The notes under the pieces: generated by a model
What the model saw: only the letters and a program-made list of their open reading frames with translations
Told to the model about the DNA's origin: nothing
The model's database searches: none
Part shown: positions 6,958 to 13,621 of the stretch, piece after piece
Position numbering within the stretch: position 1 is the stretch's first letter
Layout of the letters: every line of letters begins with the position of its first letter
Position numbers and translations under genes: made by a program
NCBI GenBank assembly: GCA_052388455.1
Contig: JBQTIA010000038.1
Location: forward strand, 1-17,601
DNA: 17,601 nucleotides
Direction of reading: 5' to 3'
Origin: CAZSNH01 sp052388455
GTDB taxonomy: Bacteria; Pseudomonadota; Alphaproteobacteria; Rhizobiales; Hyphomicrobiaceae

Positions 6958-7854
6958 TCACTCGGCGGCGCGTCGTTCCAGCAGCCCTGGTGCGACGGCG
7001 AACATATGCGAGGCGAGCCGCCGGATGGCGCCCTGAAGGCGGTGGAATCCGTCCGTTGGCCTGATCTGCGACTCGTCCAGATATAATCCGCGGTTGATCT
7101 CGATCTGCAGCGCATGCACGCCTCGGCGCGGCCGGCCATAGTGCTCGGTGATGAACCCCCCCGCATAGGGCCGGTTCATCTGAACGTCGTAGCCGAGTCC
7201 CCCGATGCAGTCGCGCATCAGCCGCGTGACACGGGCATCGCAGGCAGCGCCGAAGCGGTCGCCGAGCACGAAATCGGGCCGCGGTCCGGATGTCGCCGCC
7301 ATGCTGGCCGAGGGCATCGAATGGCAATCGATGAGGATGGCATAGCCGAACCGCTGGCGGGTGGTCTCGATCAGCCCGCCGAGTGCCTCGTGGAAGGGAC
7401 GGTAGAGCCGCTCGATGCGCTCGAGCGCGGCCGGGAGCGACAGCGGCGCGGCGTAGATTTCCTCGCCGTCGGCCACGATGCGGGCAATGGTGCCCAGCCC
7501 GCCGACGACGCGCACCGATTGACTGTTGGCGAAATCCGGCAGCGGCTCGTCGAACAGCTCGGGATCGAGCTCGTAGGGTTCGCGGTTCACATCCAGGTAG
7601 GCGCGCGGAAAGCGGGCGGCGATCAGCGGAGCGCCGAGGCTGGCGACCGAGGCAAAGAGCTCGTCGACCAGACTGTCCTCGGATTTGCGCAGGGTGAGCG
7701 GGTCGAGGCGCGACTGTTCGAGGAACCGCTGCGGATAGATCCGTCCGGAATGCGGCGAGCAGAACACGAACGGCGAGGTCAGCTCTGCCGGGGCCAGGAC
7801 GAGATACGGCGGCGACAGCTCGGCATCGATCGAGGCGCGTTCGTTCTGGGGCAT
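6958..7854 (-). CDS. N-formylglutamate amidohydrolase family protein
   Basis: A 298-residue zinc-dependent amidohydrolase of the N-formylglutamate family, which releases glutamate and formate in the last step of one histidine-degradation route. Visible family motifs are SPHSG with His35, SEDSLVD (Glu59, Asp60), LDVNRE (88-91), IDCHSMP (Asp176, His178), RPYAGGFITEHYG (His238) and LQIEINRGLY (Glu252). Length is normal. The start is ATG 7854 (MPQNERAS). No other hut gene is in the window, so the HutG role is not supported by context; many Hyphomicrobiales carry this gene next to cpdR, and the true substrate may be another N-acyl amino acid. It is divergent from cpdR. Confidence 0.9.
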   Translation of the reverse strand: MPQNERASIDAELSPPYLVLAPAELTSPFVFCSPHSGRIYPQRFLEQSRLDPLTLRKSEDSLVDELFASVASLGAPLIAARFPRAYLDVNREPYELDPELFDEPLPDFANSQSVRVVGGLGTIARIVADGEEIYAAPLSLPAALERIERLYRPFHEALGGLIETTRQRFGYAILIDCHSMPSASMAATSGPRPDFVLGDRFGAACDARVTRLMRDCIGGLGYDVQMNRPYAGGFITEHYGRPRRGVHALQIEINRGLYLDESQIRPTDGFHRLQGAIRRLASHMFAVAPGLLERRAAE

Positions 7855-8140
7855 CGGGTCGTTGGCTTTCGGGGGCGAGCCGGCGAGCGGGCCGCAACGC
7901 TGGGGTAAGGTACGTGAGACCTTGCCAACATGGCAGCCCCGTGTCCACGAGTGCGTGACGGCGTGCGCTGCTTCGTCCTCAGTTTGCCGTCGATCGACCG
8001 CACCAGCGGGCAGACTTGACCGTTGCTGGCAGTCACCTGCGACCGGGCTTCATGCTCCGTTTACCAAACTGGGGTCAGATTCCTGCTGCCATGAACTGTT
8101 TTTTCTGGCTAACTTCCTCCGCCCTCATGCGAAGTGATTC
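7855..8140. other. Divergent intergenic region upstream of cpdR
   Basis: 286 bp between the divergent amidohydrolase and cpdR genes. It must hold both promoters, but I cannot place a good -35/-10 pair for either. TTGACC at 8016-8021 has no matching -10 box. A TGGGGTCAGATTCC motif is at 8070-8083. Confidence 0.4.
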
Positions 8141-8527
8141 ATGCCCGTAAAGCCGTCCCGCGTTCCCCTCTGCCGCATCCTCCTCGCCGAGGACGACGAC
8201 GCCATGCGCGGGTTTCTGACCCGTGCGCTGGCCAAGGCCGGCTACGACGTCATCGCCATGCCCAACGGCGCCGATGCGCTGGAACGGCTGACGCAAGAAC
8301 CATTTACGTTGCTGCTGACCGATATCGTCATGCCGAAGATGGACGGCATCGAGCTGGCCCGCCGCGCCGCCGAACTCGATCCGGAGCTTAAGATCATGTT
8401 CATCACCGGCTTCGCGGCGGTAGTGCTGAACAACGACGCCGCCGCCCCCAAGGACGCGCGCATCCTGTCCAAGCCTTTTCATCTCAAGGATCTGGTCCGC
8501 GAGGTGGAGCGGCTCCTTGCGGCGTGA
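8141..8527 (+). CDS. cpdR: CpdR-type single-domain response regulator
   Basis: A 128-residue receiver-only response regulator. The acidic pocket is EDDD (17-20), the phosphoacceptor Asp61 lies in LLLTDIVMPKMDG, Thr89 in MFITGFAAV and Lys111 in SKPFHLKDLV. The near-complete match of LLTDIVMP.MDGIELA and MFITGFAAV identifies CpdR. In Caulobacter and rhizobia it is phosphorylated via CckA-ChpT, and in its unphosphorylated form it delivers ClpXP to the cell pole and promotes proteolysis of cell-cycle regulators. The protein starts about nine residues earlier than the usual MARILLAEDD start; no internal ATG offers the short form and no clear Shine-Dalgarno precedes 8141. It ends in Ala-Ala, as ClpX substrates such as CtrA do. 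tRNA-Val follows. Confidence 0.95.
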   Translation: MPVKPSRVPLCRILLAEDDDAMRGFLTRALAKAGYDVIAMPNGADALERLTQEPFTLLLTDIVMPKMDGIELARRAAELDPELKIMFITGFAAVVLNNDAAAPKDARILSKPFHLKDLVREVERLLAA

Positions 8528-8567
8528 GGCCGCGTTTCACCGCCTACGCGGCAGCGTAGTGGCCGTC

Positions 8568-8596
8568 TTGCCACCTCCAGCCGATGCCGATATAGG
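8568..8596 (+). promoter_or_regulatory. Promoter of tRNA-Val
   Basis: TTGCCA (8568-8573) and TATAGG (8591-8596) with an optimal 17-bp spacer. Transcription would start near 8603, giving a short 5' leader before the tRNA at 8630. Confidence 0.6.
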
Positions 8597-8612
8597 AGGC
8601 GGTCTGCAACGG

Positions 8613-8631
8613 CCGAACCCGGTGGGTTCGG
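8613..8631 (+). repeat. Hairpin in the tRNA-Val 5' leader
   Basis: CCGAACCC (8613-8620) pairs perfectly with GGGTTCGG (8624-8631) across a GGT loop. The right arm includes the first two bases of the mature tRNA. Confidence 0.7.
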
Positions 8632-8704
8632 GCACTTAGCTCAGCGGTAGAGCACTTCCTTGACATGGAAGGGGTCAGAGGTTCGATCCCTCTAGTGCCC
8701 ACCA
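8630..8704 (+). tRNA. tRNA-Val (GAC anticodon)
   Basis: A full cloverleaf is readable: acceptor GGGCACT with AGTGCCC, D-arm AGCTCAGCGGTAGAGC, anticodon stem CTTCC/GGAAG with loop TTGACAT (anticodon GAC at 8662-8664), T-arm AGAGGTTCGATCCCTCT, and an encoded CCA end at 8702-8704. It reads the valine codons GUC and GUU. It has its own promoter and sits between cpdR and rpmJ. Confidence 0.97.
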
Positions 8705-8801
8705 TTGCGGCGACGTTTCCCGCGCGGAGCAGGATATTTGAGGGCCGAACGGCCGACGAGACACAGGTTCTATAGGCCACGGCCTTGAAGGGCATCCGAC
8801 G

Positions 8802-8927
8802 ATGAAAGTCCGCAATTCACTGAAGTCGCTGAGGGCGCGCCATCGCGACAATCGCGTCGTGCGCCGCAAGGGCCGCGTCTACGTCATCAACAAGACACAG
8901 CGCCGCTTCAAGGCCCGCCAGGGCTGA
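8802..8927 (+). CDS. rpmJ: 50S ribosomal protein L36, cysteine-free form
   Basis: A 41-residue, strongly basic protein, MKVRNSLKSLRARHRDN at the start and RRFKARQG at the end. This is the form of L36 common in alphaproteobacteria in which the zinc-binding Cys/His set of the classical protein is absent. It binds 23S rRNA in the large subunit. A GAAGGG ribosome site lies about 9 bp upstream. The gene is easily missed because of its size. A TATAGG box at 8771-8776 may be part of its promoter, although no well-spaced -35 is visible. Confidence 0.95.
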   Translation: MKVRNSLKSLRARHRDNRVVRRKGRVYVINKTQRRFKARQG

Positions 8928-8947
8928 CGGGCACGTCTCGCGCTCCG

Positions 8948-8965
8948 TGGGGTCCGCCCCATTTT
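8948..8965 (+). terminator. Probable terminator of rpmJ
   Basis: A short stem TGGGG/CCCCA (8948-8952 and 8957-8961) with a TCCG loop, followed directly by TTTT. It is located 20 bp after the rpmJ stop. Confidence 0.5.
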
Positions 8966-9011
8966 CGCAGCTTTGACGGACGACCCTCGACAACTTATGT
9001 TCGAGGGACAA

Positions 9012-9770
9012 ATGACATACGCCCATGCGAGTCGAACCCTTGTCGCTGCTCTGACCCTGTTCGGCGGAGCGACATATGCCTTGGCGCAGGCGCCATCCGA
9101 GCTGCCAGCCGAGGAGCGCCATTCCTTTCCGGTTCCCGATCCACAGCCCGAGCCCGCTCCGGAGCTGGACCGAGGGTCGAGGGCGGATTCAGGAGAAAAG
9201 CCGCCCGAGGGCGATGGCACCAAGCCGGGTGATCGGTCCGGCAGCGCCGCCGGCGGGCCACCGGTCGCTCCCGATACGGCCGAAATCCGCGCCGAGCTGC
9301 TCAAGGATCTCTACGTCCATCTCGGTCAGACCAAGGATGCGGACACGGCTGCGGCCATCGCCGGCCAGATCGAGCGTATGTGGTTTGTCTCCGGAAGCGA
9401 TACCGTCGACCTGTTGATGCAGCGGGCGATCCGCGCACTGACCGACAAGCAGCTCGATCTCGCCTTGAAGCTGCTGACCGCCGTCGTCGAGCTGCAGCCC
9501 GACTATGCGGAAGGATGGAATCGCCGCGCCTTCGTCTACTATCTGATGAATGACACCGAGCGATCGCTCGGCGATCTGAGGCGCGCACTCGCGCTCGACG
9601 ACAAGCACTACAAGGCGCTCGAAGGTCTGGCCAACGTCATGCGCGAGTCGGGGAAGAAGAAAGCGGCGCTCGAAGCCTTGCGCCGGCTGACCGAAATTCA
9701 TCCCTTCCTTCCCGGCATCAAGGACGCGATCACGGAGCTGACGCGCGAGGTCGAGGGCCAGGGGATCTGA
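9012..9770 (+). CDS. Exported TPR-repeat protein
   Basis: A 252-residue protein with an N-terminal signal peptide (hydrophobic core LVAALTLFGGATYALA, probable cleavage before QAPS near residue 26). A proline/acid-rich linker follows (about 30-90), then a C-terminal tetratricopeptide region from about 133 to 235. The clearest repeat is PDYAEGWNRRAFVYYLMND with ERSLGDLRRALALDDKHYKAL, followed by a second unit. TPR arrays scaffold protein contacts, so this is likely a periplasmic interaction protein; no specific function is recognised. ATG 9012 is chosen because it starts the signal peptide and has GAGGGA three bases upstream; TTG 8973 and ATG 8997 would place polar residues ahead of it. It is convergent with ribF. 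Confidence 0.85.
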   Translation: MTYAHASRTLVAALTLFGGATYALAQAPSELPAEERHSFPVPDPQPEPAPELDRGSRADSGEKPPEGDGTKPGDRSGSAAGGPPVAPDTAEIRAELLKDLYVHLGQTKDADTAAAIAGQIERMWFVSGSDTVDLLMQRAIRALTDKQLDLALKLLTAVVELQPDYAEGWNRRAFVYYLMNDTERSLGDLRRALALDDKHYKALEGLANVMRESGKKKAALEALRRLTEIHPFLPGIKDAITELTREVEGQGI

Positions 9771-9809
9771 AGCGCTTCGACGCGCTGGCGTGGAATCCGC
9801 TAAGGAAGG

Positions 9810-10763
9810 TCAGGCGTAGGCGCGCGGCGTTGCCGCGAGAAGAGTTTTTGCCTTGGCGCAATCCTCGGCCATCCGGGCTTTCAAAGCATCGACGCCGTCG
9901 AACTTCCGGTCGCCGCGGATGAAGGCGATGAACTCGACCGCGATCTCGCGGCCGTAGATGTCCTCGGCGAAATCGAACAGGAAGACTTCGAGCACCGGCA
10001 TTCCGTCGTCGAAGGTCGGCCGCGTGCCGAGGTAGGCGGCGCCGTCATGGGTCTTGCCGTCGACCGTCGCGCGGACCGCATAAATGCCGTGCGCCAGCGC
10101 GGTTCCCTTGGCCATCGGGATGTTCGCGGTGGGAAAGCCGATGTCGCGGCCGCGGCGGGCGCCGGGCACGACACGACCCTCGATCCGCCACCAGCGGCCG
10201 AGAGCGCGGGCGGCGCCGTCGACGTCACCCTGGGCCAGGTGCAGGCGGATGGCGGAGGAGGAGAACACCTCGCCGTCCTCCGCCACGGGCGCGATCACGC
10301 TGACGGTGAAGCCGTGCTTCTCGCCGGCCTGCCACAGCATGTCCGGGGTGCCGCCGCGATTCTTTCCGAAGAAGAAATCGTAGCCGATGACCGCGTGTCC
10401 GATGGCCAGCGCGCCGACCAGAATGCGGTCGATGAACTCCGCCGCCGAAAGCGCGGCGAACTCGGCGTCGAAGCGGAGGACGATCGCGAAGTCGAGCCCG
10501 AGCCGCTCGAAGATCGCCAGCTTCTGAGTGCGGGTGGTCAAGCGGAAATGCGGCTCGTCCGGCTTGAAGAACTCGCGCGGATGCGGTTCGAAGATCATCA
10601 CGCCGGCGGACCGGCCCGAGGCGCGCGCCTCTTCGATGGCGAGCGCGATCAGCGCCTGATGACCGCGGTGCACGCCGTCGAAGTTGCCGATGGCGAGCGA
10701 GGCGCCGCGCGCGAAGGCGGGGACGCTGCCGAGTCCGTCGATGATCGCCAGCGAGGCTGACAT
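9810..10763 (-). CDS. ribF: Bifunctional riboflavin kinase / FAD synthetase
   Basis: A 317-residue protein that phosphorylates riboflavin to FMN and adenylates FMN to FAD. The N-terminal nucleotidyltransferase domain shows IGNFDGVHRGH (25-35), GYDFFFGKNRGG (127-138) and SSSAIR (168-173). The C-terminal kinase domain shows GARRGRDIGFPTANI (201-215), GIYAV, and the catalytic Glu259 in EVFLFDF. ATG 10763 is chosen because it is preceded by AAGGAG at good spacing and gives the usual family length; the upstream extension of the frame is Arg/Pro-rich noise. It lies 128 bp downstream of the MaoC gene on the same strand, with its own strong ribosome site. Confidence 0.96.
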   Translation of the reverse strand: MSASLAIIDGLGSVPAFARGASLAIGNFDGVHRGHQALIALAIEEARASGRSAGVMIFEPHPREFFKPDEPHFRLTTRTQKLAIFERLGLDFAIVLRFDAEFAALSAAEFIDRILVGALAIGHAVIGYDFFFGKNRGGTPDMLWQAGEKHGFTVSVIAPVAEDGEVFSSSAIRLHLAQGDVDGAARALGRWWRIEGRVVPGARRGRDIGFPTANIPMAKGTALAHGIYAVRATVDGKTHDGAAYLGTRPTFDDGMPVLEVFLFDFAEDIYGREIAVEFIAFIRGDRKFDGVDALKARMAEDCAKAKTLLAATPRAYA

Positions 10764-10874
10764 GTCGCGCTCCTTGTGGGGGGCAGGGGGGGCGCCGGGG
10801 TCCGGAGCCGTCAGACCTCGTCCCTGGGTGGAGGGGACGGGATGAAGAGGGTCTGCAGGACGAGAGCCGAGCGA

Positions 10875-10890
10875 GCGGGCGCGAGCCCGC
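10875..10890 (-). repeat. Hairpin just after the MaoC stop codon
   Basis: GCGGGC-GCGA-GCCCGC, a 6-bp perfect stem closed by a GNRA tetraloop, starting one base after the stop. No T run follows on the minus strand, so it is more likely an mRNA 3'-end or attenuating structure than a true terminator. Confidence 0.5.
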
Positions 10891-10891
10891 G

Positions 10892-11317
10892 TCAGACCGG
10901 TCGGGTCGGCACCATCAGAACGGCCTCGCCGGCCAGAACCGGCTTGCCGCCGACCGCGCATACGGTTTCAAATTTCACACGCCGCTTGTCCAGAAGCTCG
11001 ATGACCCGCACCGTCGTCGTCACGGTGTCGCCGATCTTGACCGGCGCCTTGAAGTTGAGGGTCTGCGAAATGTAGATGGCGCCAGGCCCGGGAAGGTCCA
11101 TGCCGAACACGGCCGAGATGTAGGCGGCCGACAGCATGCCGTGGGCAATGCGCTCCTTGAACATCGTGCCGGCGGCGTAGGCGGCGTCGAGATGTACGGG
11201 ATTGCGGTCGCCCGACATGCTGGCGAAAGCGACGATGTCCGCCTCGCCGACGGTCTTGGCCATCGACGCCTCCTGTCCGACCTTCAAGTCCTCGTAATAA
11301 TGACCCGTGGTGCTCAT
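10892..11317 (-). CDS. MaoC family (R)-specific enoyl-CoA hydratase-like protein
   Basis: A 141-residue single hot-dog-fold protein. The active-site hydratase motif is complete: SGDRNPVHLD with Asp37 and His42, followed by RIAHGMLSAAYIS, which forms the substrate tunnel. Length and motif match PhaJ-like (R)-specific enoyl-CoA hydratases, which convert trans-2-enoyl-CoA to (R)-3-hydroxyacyl-CoA and can feed polyhydroxyalkanoate synthesis. Other single-domain MaoC proteins work in different acyl-CoA routes, so the exact substrate is open. It is upstream of ribF on the same strand and divergent from trcR. Confidence 0.88.
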   Translation of the reverse strand: MSTTGHYYEDLKVGQEASMAKTVGEADIVAFASMSGDRNPVHLDAAYAAGTMFKERIAHGMLSAAYISAVFGMDLPGPGAIYISQTLNFKAPVKIGDTVTTTVRVIELLDKRRVKFETVCAVGGKPVLAGEAVLMVPTRPV

Positions 11318-11483
11318 TCCGTCATGCCCTTCGCGCCTTGCAATCGCTGCCCTCTACCGCGGCGGGCGGACCGTAGCTGCCGCTTGATTGCCCTGCAACC
11401 TTTTCCAGCGGCGGGTTTAGGCCACTGATCCCCTTGAAAGATTAGGTGCGTGTCGACGCCCGGGCCTGGTCACGAAACGATGA

Positions 11484-11513
11484 TTGCAGGGGCGCCCCGG
11501 CTCACGCTATATG
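11484..11513 (+). promoter_or_regulatory. Candidate promoter of trcR
   Basis: TTGCAG (11484-11489) and TATATG (11508-11513) with an 18-bp spacer, placed about 75 bp before the trcR start. The rest of the gap 11318-11483 shows no clear element. Confidence 0.5.
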
Positions 11514-11586
11514 AGGTAATCCCCGAAGCAATTCTTCCGCCGATGGGCCTTCGCAGCCGCCCTGCGAAGCCTGAAAGAGAGCTGTC

Positions 11587-12351
11587 ATGAGCGACCGCAA
11601 ACCATTGATGCCGAAAGCCACAGCCGTCTGGCTGGTGGAGAACACGTCGCTGACGTTCGAGCAGATCGCCGCCTTCTGCCAGATGCACCTGCTGGAGGTC
11701 AAAAGCATCGCCGATGGAGACGAAAACGTCATCAAAGCCATTAAGGGCCACGATCCGGTGACGTCCAATCAGCTGACGCGCGACGAAATCGCCCGCGCCG
11801 AGGCCGACCCGGACCACATCCTGCGACTGGCCGAGCCGAAGGTCGCCATGCCCGAGCAGGCCAAGAAGAAATCCGGCCCCCGCTATACGCCGGTTTCTCG
11901 CCGGCACGACCGCCCGAACGCGGTGCTGTGGCTGCTGCGCAATCATCCCGAGATGAAGGAAAGCCAGATCATCCGGCTGGTCGGCACCACCAAGCCGACG
12001 ATCGCGCAGATCCGCGACCGCACGCACTGGAATTCGCCCAATCTGGTGCCGCAGGACCCCGTGACGCTCGGCATCTGCTCGCAGACCGATCTCGATGCCG
12101 AAGTGAAGAAGGCGGCGCGGCGCGTCGAACGCGAGCGCAAGGAGGCGACGAAGGATCAGGTCAAGGCCGGCACCCTGCTGCCGACGGAAGAGACGACGCG
12201 CGAACCCGCGCCGCGTCCGATGGCCGAGATCGTTCAGCCCAAGCAGGAAGAAGAGCGGCCCGAGACCCAGGCCGAGGAAACCGCCCGGATGCTGGCCAAG
12301 CTGCGTGGCATGAAAAGCGCCGAGGAACAGCCGGAAGACGGGAGGGACTAG
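11587..12351 (+). CDS. trcR: DUF1013 family cell cycle transcriptional regulator TrcR
   Basis: A 254-residue cytosolic protein of the DUF1013 family, restricted to alphaproteobacteria and named TrcR for its cell-cycle role. Two helix-turn-helix-like segments are visible. One is near residues 10-45 (AVWLVENTSLTFEQIAAFC) and one near 109-150 (AVLWLLRNHPEMKESQII, then RLVGTTKPTIAQIRDRTHW). A lysine/glutamate-rich, probably disordered tail (about 175-254) follows. An AGAGAG ribosome site lies 6-10 bp upstream of the ATG. The TAG stop is made by the first unit of the GGGACTA heptad repeat, so the last residue or two may have been altered by repeat expansion. It is convergent with ubiA. Confidence 0.92.
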   Translation: MSDRKPLMPKATAVWLVENTSLTFEQIAAFCQMHLLEVKSIADGDENVIKAIKGHDPVTSNQLTRDEIARAEADPDHILRLAEPKVAMPEQAKKKSGPRYTPVSRRHDRPNAVLWLLRNHPEMKESQIIRLVGTTKPTIAQIRDRTHWNSPNLVPQDPVTLGICSQTDLDAEVKKAARRVERERKEATKDQVKAGTLLPTEETTREPAPRPMAEIVQPKQEEERPETQAEETARMLAKLRGMKSAEEQPEDGRD

Positions 12352-12399
12352 GGACGAGGGACTAGGGATTAGGGACTAGGGATTAGGGACTAGGGATGA
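12344..12399. repeat. Heptad tandem repeat GGGAyTA
   Basis: Eight consecutive 7-bp units from 12344: GGGACTA, GGGACGA, GGGACTA, GGGATTA, GGGACTA, GGGATTA, GGGACTA, GGGATGA. The later part alternates with a 14-bp period. The first unit contains the trcR stop codon. Confidence 0.95.
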
Positions 12400-12458
12400 G
12401 GAACGCCCAAAGGCGAAGGGCCGCTTTCCTCATCCCTAGTCCCTAATCCCTAGTCCCT
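12371..12458. repeat. 33-bp perfect inverted repeat between trcR and ubiA
   Basis: The left arm 12371-12403 is exactly complementary to the right arm 12426-12458. The 22-nt loop has its own small stem, CGCC-CAAA-GGCG (12404-12415). The left arm is the end of the heptad array; the right arm is the same array inverted and ends at the first base of the ubiA stop codon (TCA on plus). RNA from either gene would form a very stable hairpin, so it may serve as a bidirectional 3'-end or terminator structure, although no T run follows on either side. Confidence 0.93.
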
Positions 12459-13429
12459 CAACTTACCGACGACCACGACGTGAGGATCACGTCGGTGGCG
12501 AGCGCGAGGAACACTCCGAGGCCGACGTCGCGGTTGGAGCGGAAGCGCCACAGGCAGTTCTGCGCGTCGCGGATGTCGAGGGTCGAGACCTGCCACGCCA
12601 TCTGCAGCGACACCAGCGCGATGCCGAAGAAGAAGATGAGGTGTGCGCCCGCCATGTAACCGGCGAGTGTCCACAGCAGAACCGCGCCCGAATAGAATCC
12701 GCCGACCCATGCCAGGGTGTCGTCGCCGAACTTCAGCGCCGTCGATTTGAGGCCGAGCATCACGTCGTCCTCGGCGTCCTGATGGGCGTAGATGGTGTCG
12801 TAGCCGATGGTCCACAGCACCGCGCCGGCGTAGAGCAGCAGCGGCGCCAGGGACAGCGACCCCTTGGCCGCCGACCACCCGACCAGCGCCCCCCAGTTGA
12901 AGGCCAGGCCCAGCACCACCTGCGGCCAGTAGGTGAAGCGCTTCATGAAGGGATAGACCGCGATGACGACGAGCGAGGCGGCGCCGAGAAAAACCGTGAA
13001 CCAGTTGAACTGCAGCAGCACCACGAGCCCGACCAGCGACAGCGCCCCGGCGAACAGCAGCGCCTCCTCCGGCGAGACCTGCCCCGAAGGAATGGGCCGG
13101 CTGGCGGTGCGGGTCACCCGGGCATCGAACTCGCGGTCGACCCAGTCGTTATAGGTGCATCCGGCTCCGCGCATGACAAAGGCTCCGGCGGCGAAAAGTG
13201 CGAGATACCAGGGGTTTGGATAGGCCCGCTCCAATGACAGCTCGGCCAGCGTCAGGCTCCACCAGCAGGGAAACAGCAGCAGCCAAGTGCCGATCGGCCG
13301 GTCGGCGCGGGCCAGCCGCAGGTAGGGCCGCCAGCGTTCGGGCGCGATTCGGTCCACCCAGTTGCCGGGGGCCGCATCCGCAACGGCGGCAACGGTTTTT
13401 TGCTCAGCGCCGGCCGTGGGAGTGGTCAT
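12458..13429 (-). CDS. ubiA: 4-hydroxybenzoate polyprenyltransferase
   Basis: A 323-residue polytopic inner-membrane prenyltransferase that attaches the polyprenyl chain to 4-hydroxybenzoate in ubiquinone synthesis. The two Mg-diphosphate motifs are present: NDWVDREFD (94-102, followed by TASRPIPSG) and YDTIYAHQDAEDD (210-222). Around eight hydrophobic spans are visible between residue 45 and the C-terminus. The N-terminal 20 residues are polar, Ala/Thr-rich and probably a non-conserved extension. The start is ATG 13429, and the C-terminus ends right at the inverted repeat. The ubiA, rsmE, gshA neighbourhood is, from memory, common in this order. Confidence 0.95.
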   Translation of the reverse strand: MTTPTAGAEQKTVAAVADAAPGNWVDRIAPERWRPYLRLARADRPIGTWLLLFPCWWSLTLAELSLERAYPNPWYLALFAAGAFVMRGAGCTYNDWVDREFDARVTRTASRPIPSGQVSPEEALLFAGALSLVGLVVLLQFNWFTVFLGAASLVVIAVYPFMKRFTYWPQVVLGLAFNWGALVGWSAAKGSLSLAPLLLYAGAVLWTIGYDTIYAHQDAEDDVMLGLKSTALKFGDDTLAWVGGFYSGAVLLWTLAGYMAGAHLIFFFGIALVSLQMAWQVSTLDIRDAQNCLWRFRSNRDVGLGVFLALATDVILTSWSSVS

Positions 13430-13607
13430 GACATGTCCGGTGGTTGGCCCAATCTCTATCTTTCTTTACCGCCCCTGTATCGTACGGAACAGCCCAGGCC
13501 GGGCCGGATGGGTCATTGTCGCTCCATCGTCGCCGGGAAGAGGCAAAGTCCGGTGCGAAGCGCGCGCGGTTTCGATGGGGCCGGGGCGTCGGAGGCACAT
13601 TTGGACG

Positions 13608-13615
13608 AAGGAGAT
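13608..13615 (+). promoter_or_regulatory. Strong ribosome-binding site fixing the start at 13622
   Basis: AAGGAGAT ends 6 bp before ATG 13622. It decides this start over the much longer upstream-open frame beginning at 13400. Confidence 0.85.
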
Positions 13616-13621
13616 AGGCAG

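Noticed and set aside
6437..7948. 503-codon minus-strand frame across the amidohydrolase and the small RNA region
   Set aside because: It overlaps the true amidohydrolase in another frame and runs through two terminators; the sequence is Arg/Ala noise.
10764..10891. FMN riboswitch upstream of ribF
   Set aside because: The leader is short and C-rich on the mRNA strand and I see none of the conserved multi-stem sequence blocks of that riboswitch.
10764..10961. N-terminal extension of ribF overlapping the end of the MaoC gene
   Set aside because: ATG 10763 has AAGGAG upstream and gives the family's normal start; the extension is Arg/Pro-rich and overlaps a real gene.
11470..12027. 185-codon minus-strand frame opposite trcR
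   Set aside because: Shadow frame; trcR on the plus strand matches DUF1013 over its length with its own promoter and ribosome site.
12344..12458. CRISPR array
   Set aside because: The repeats are 7-bp contiguous units without spacers, and the second half is an inverted copy.
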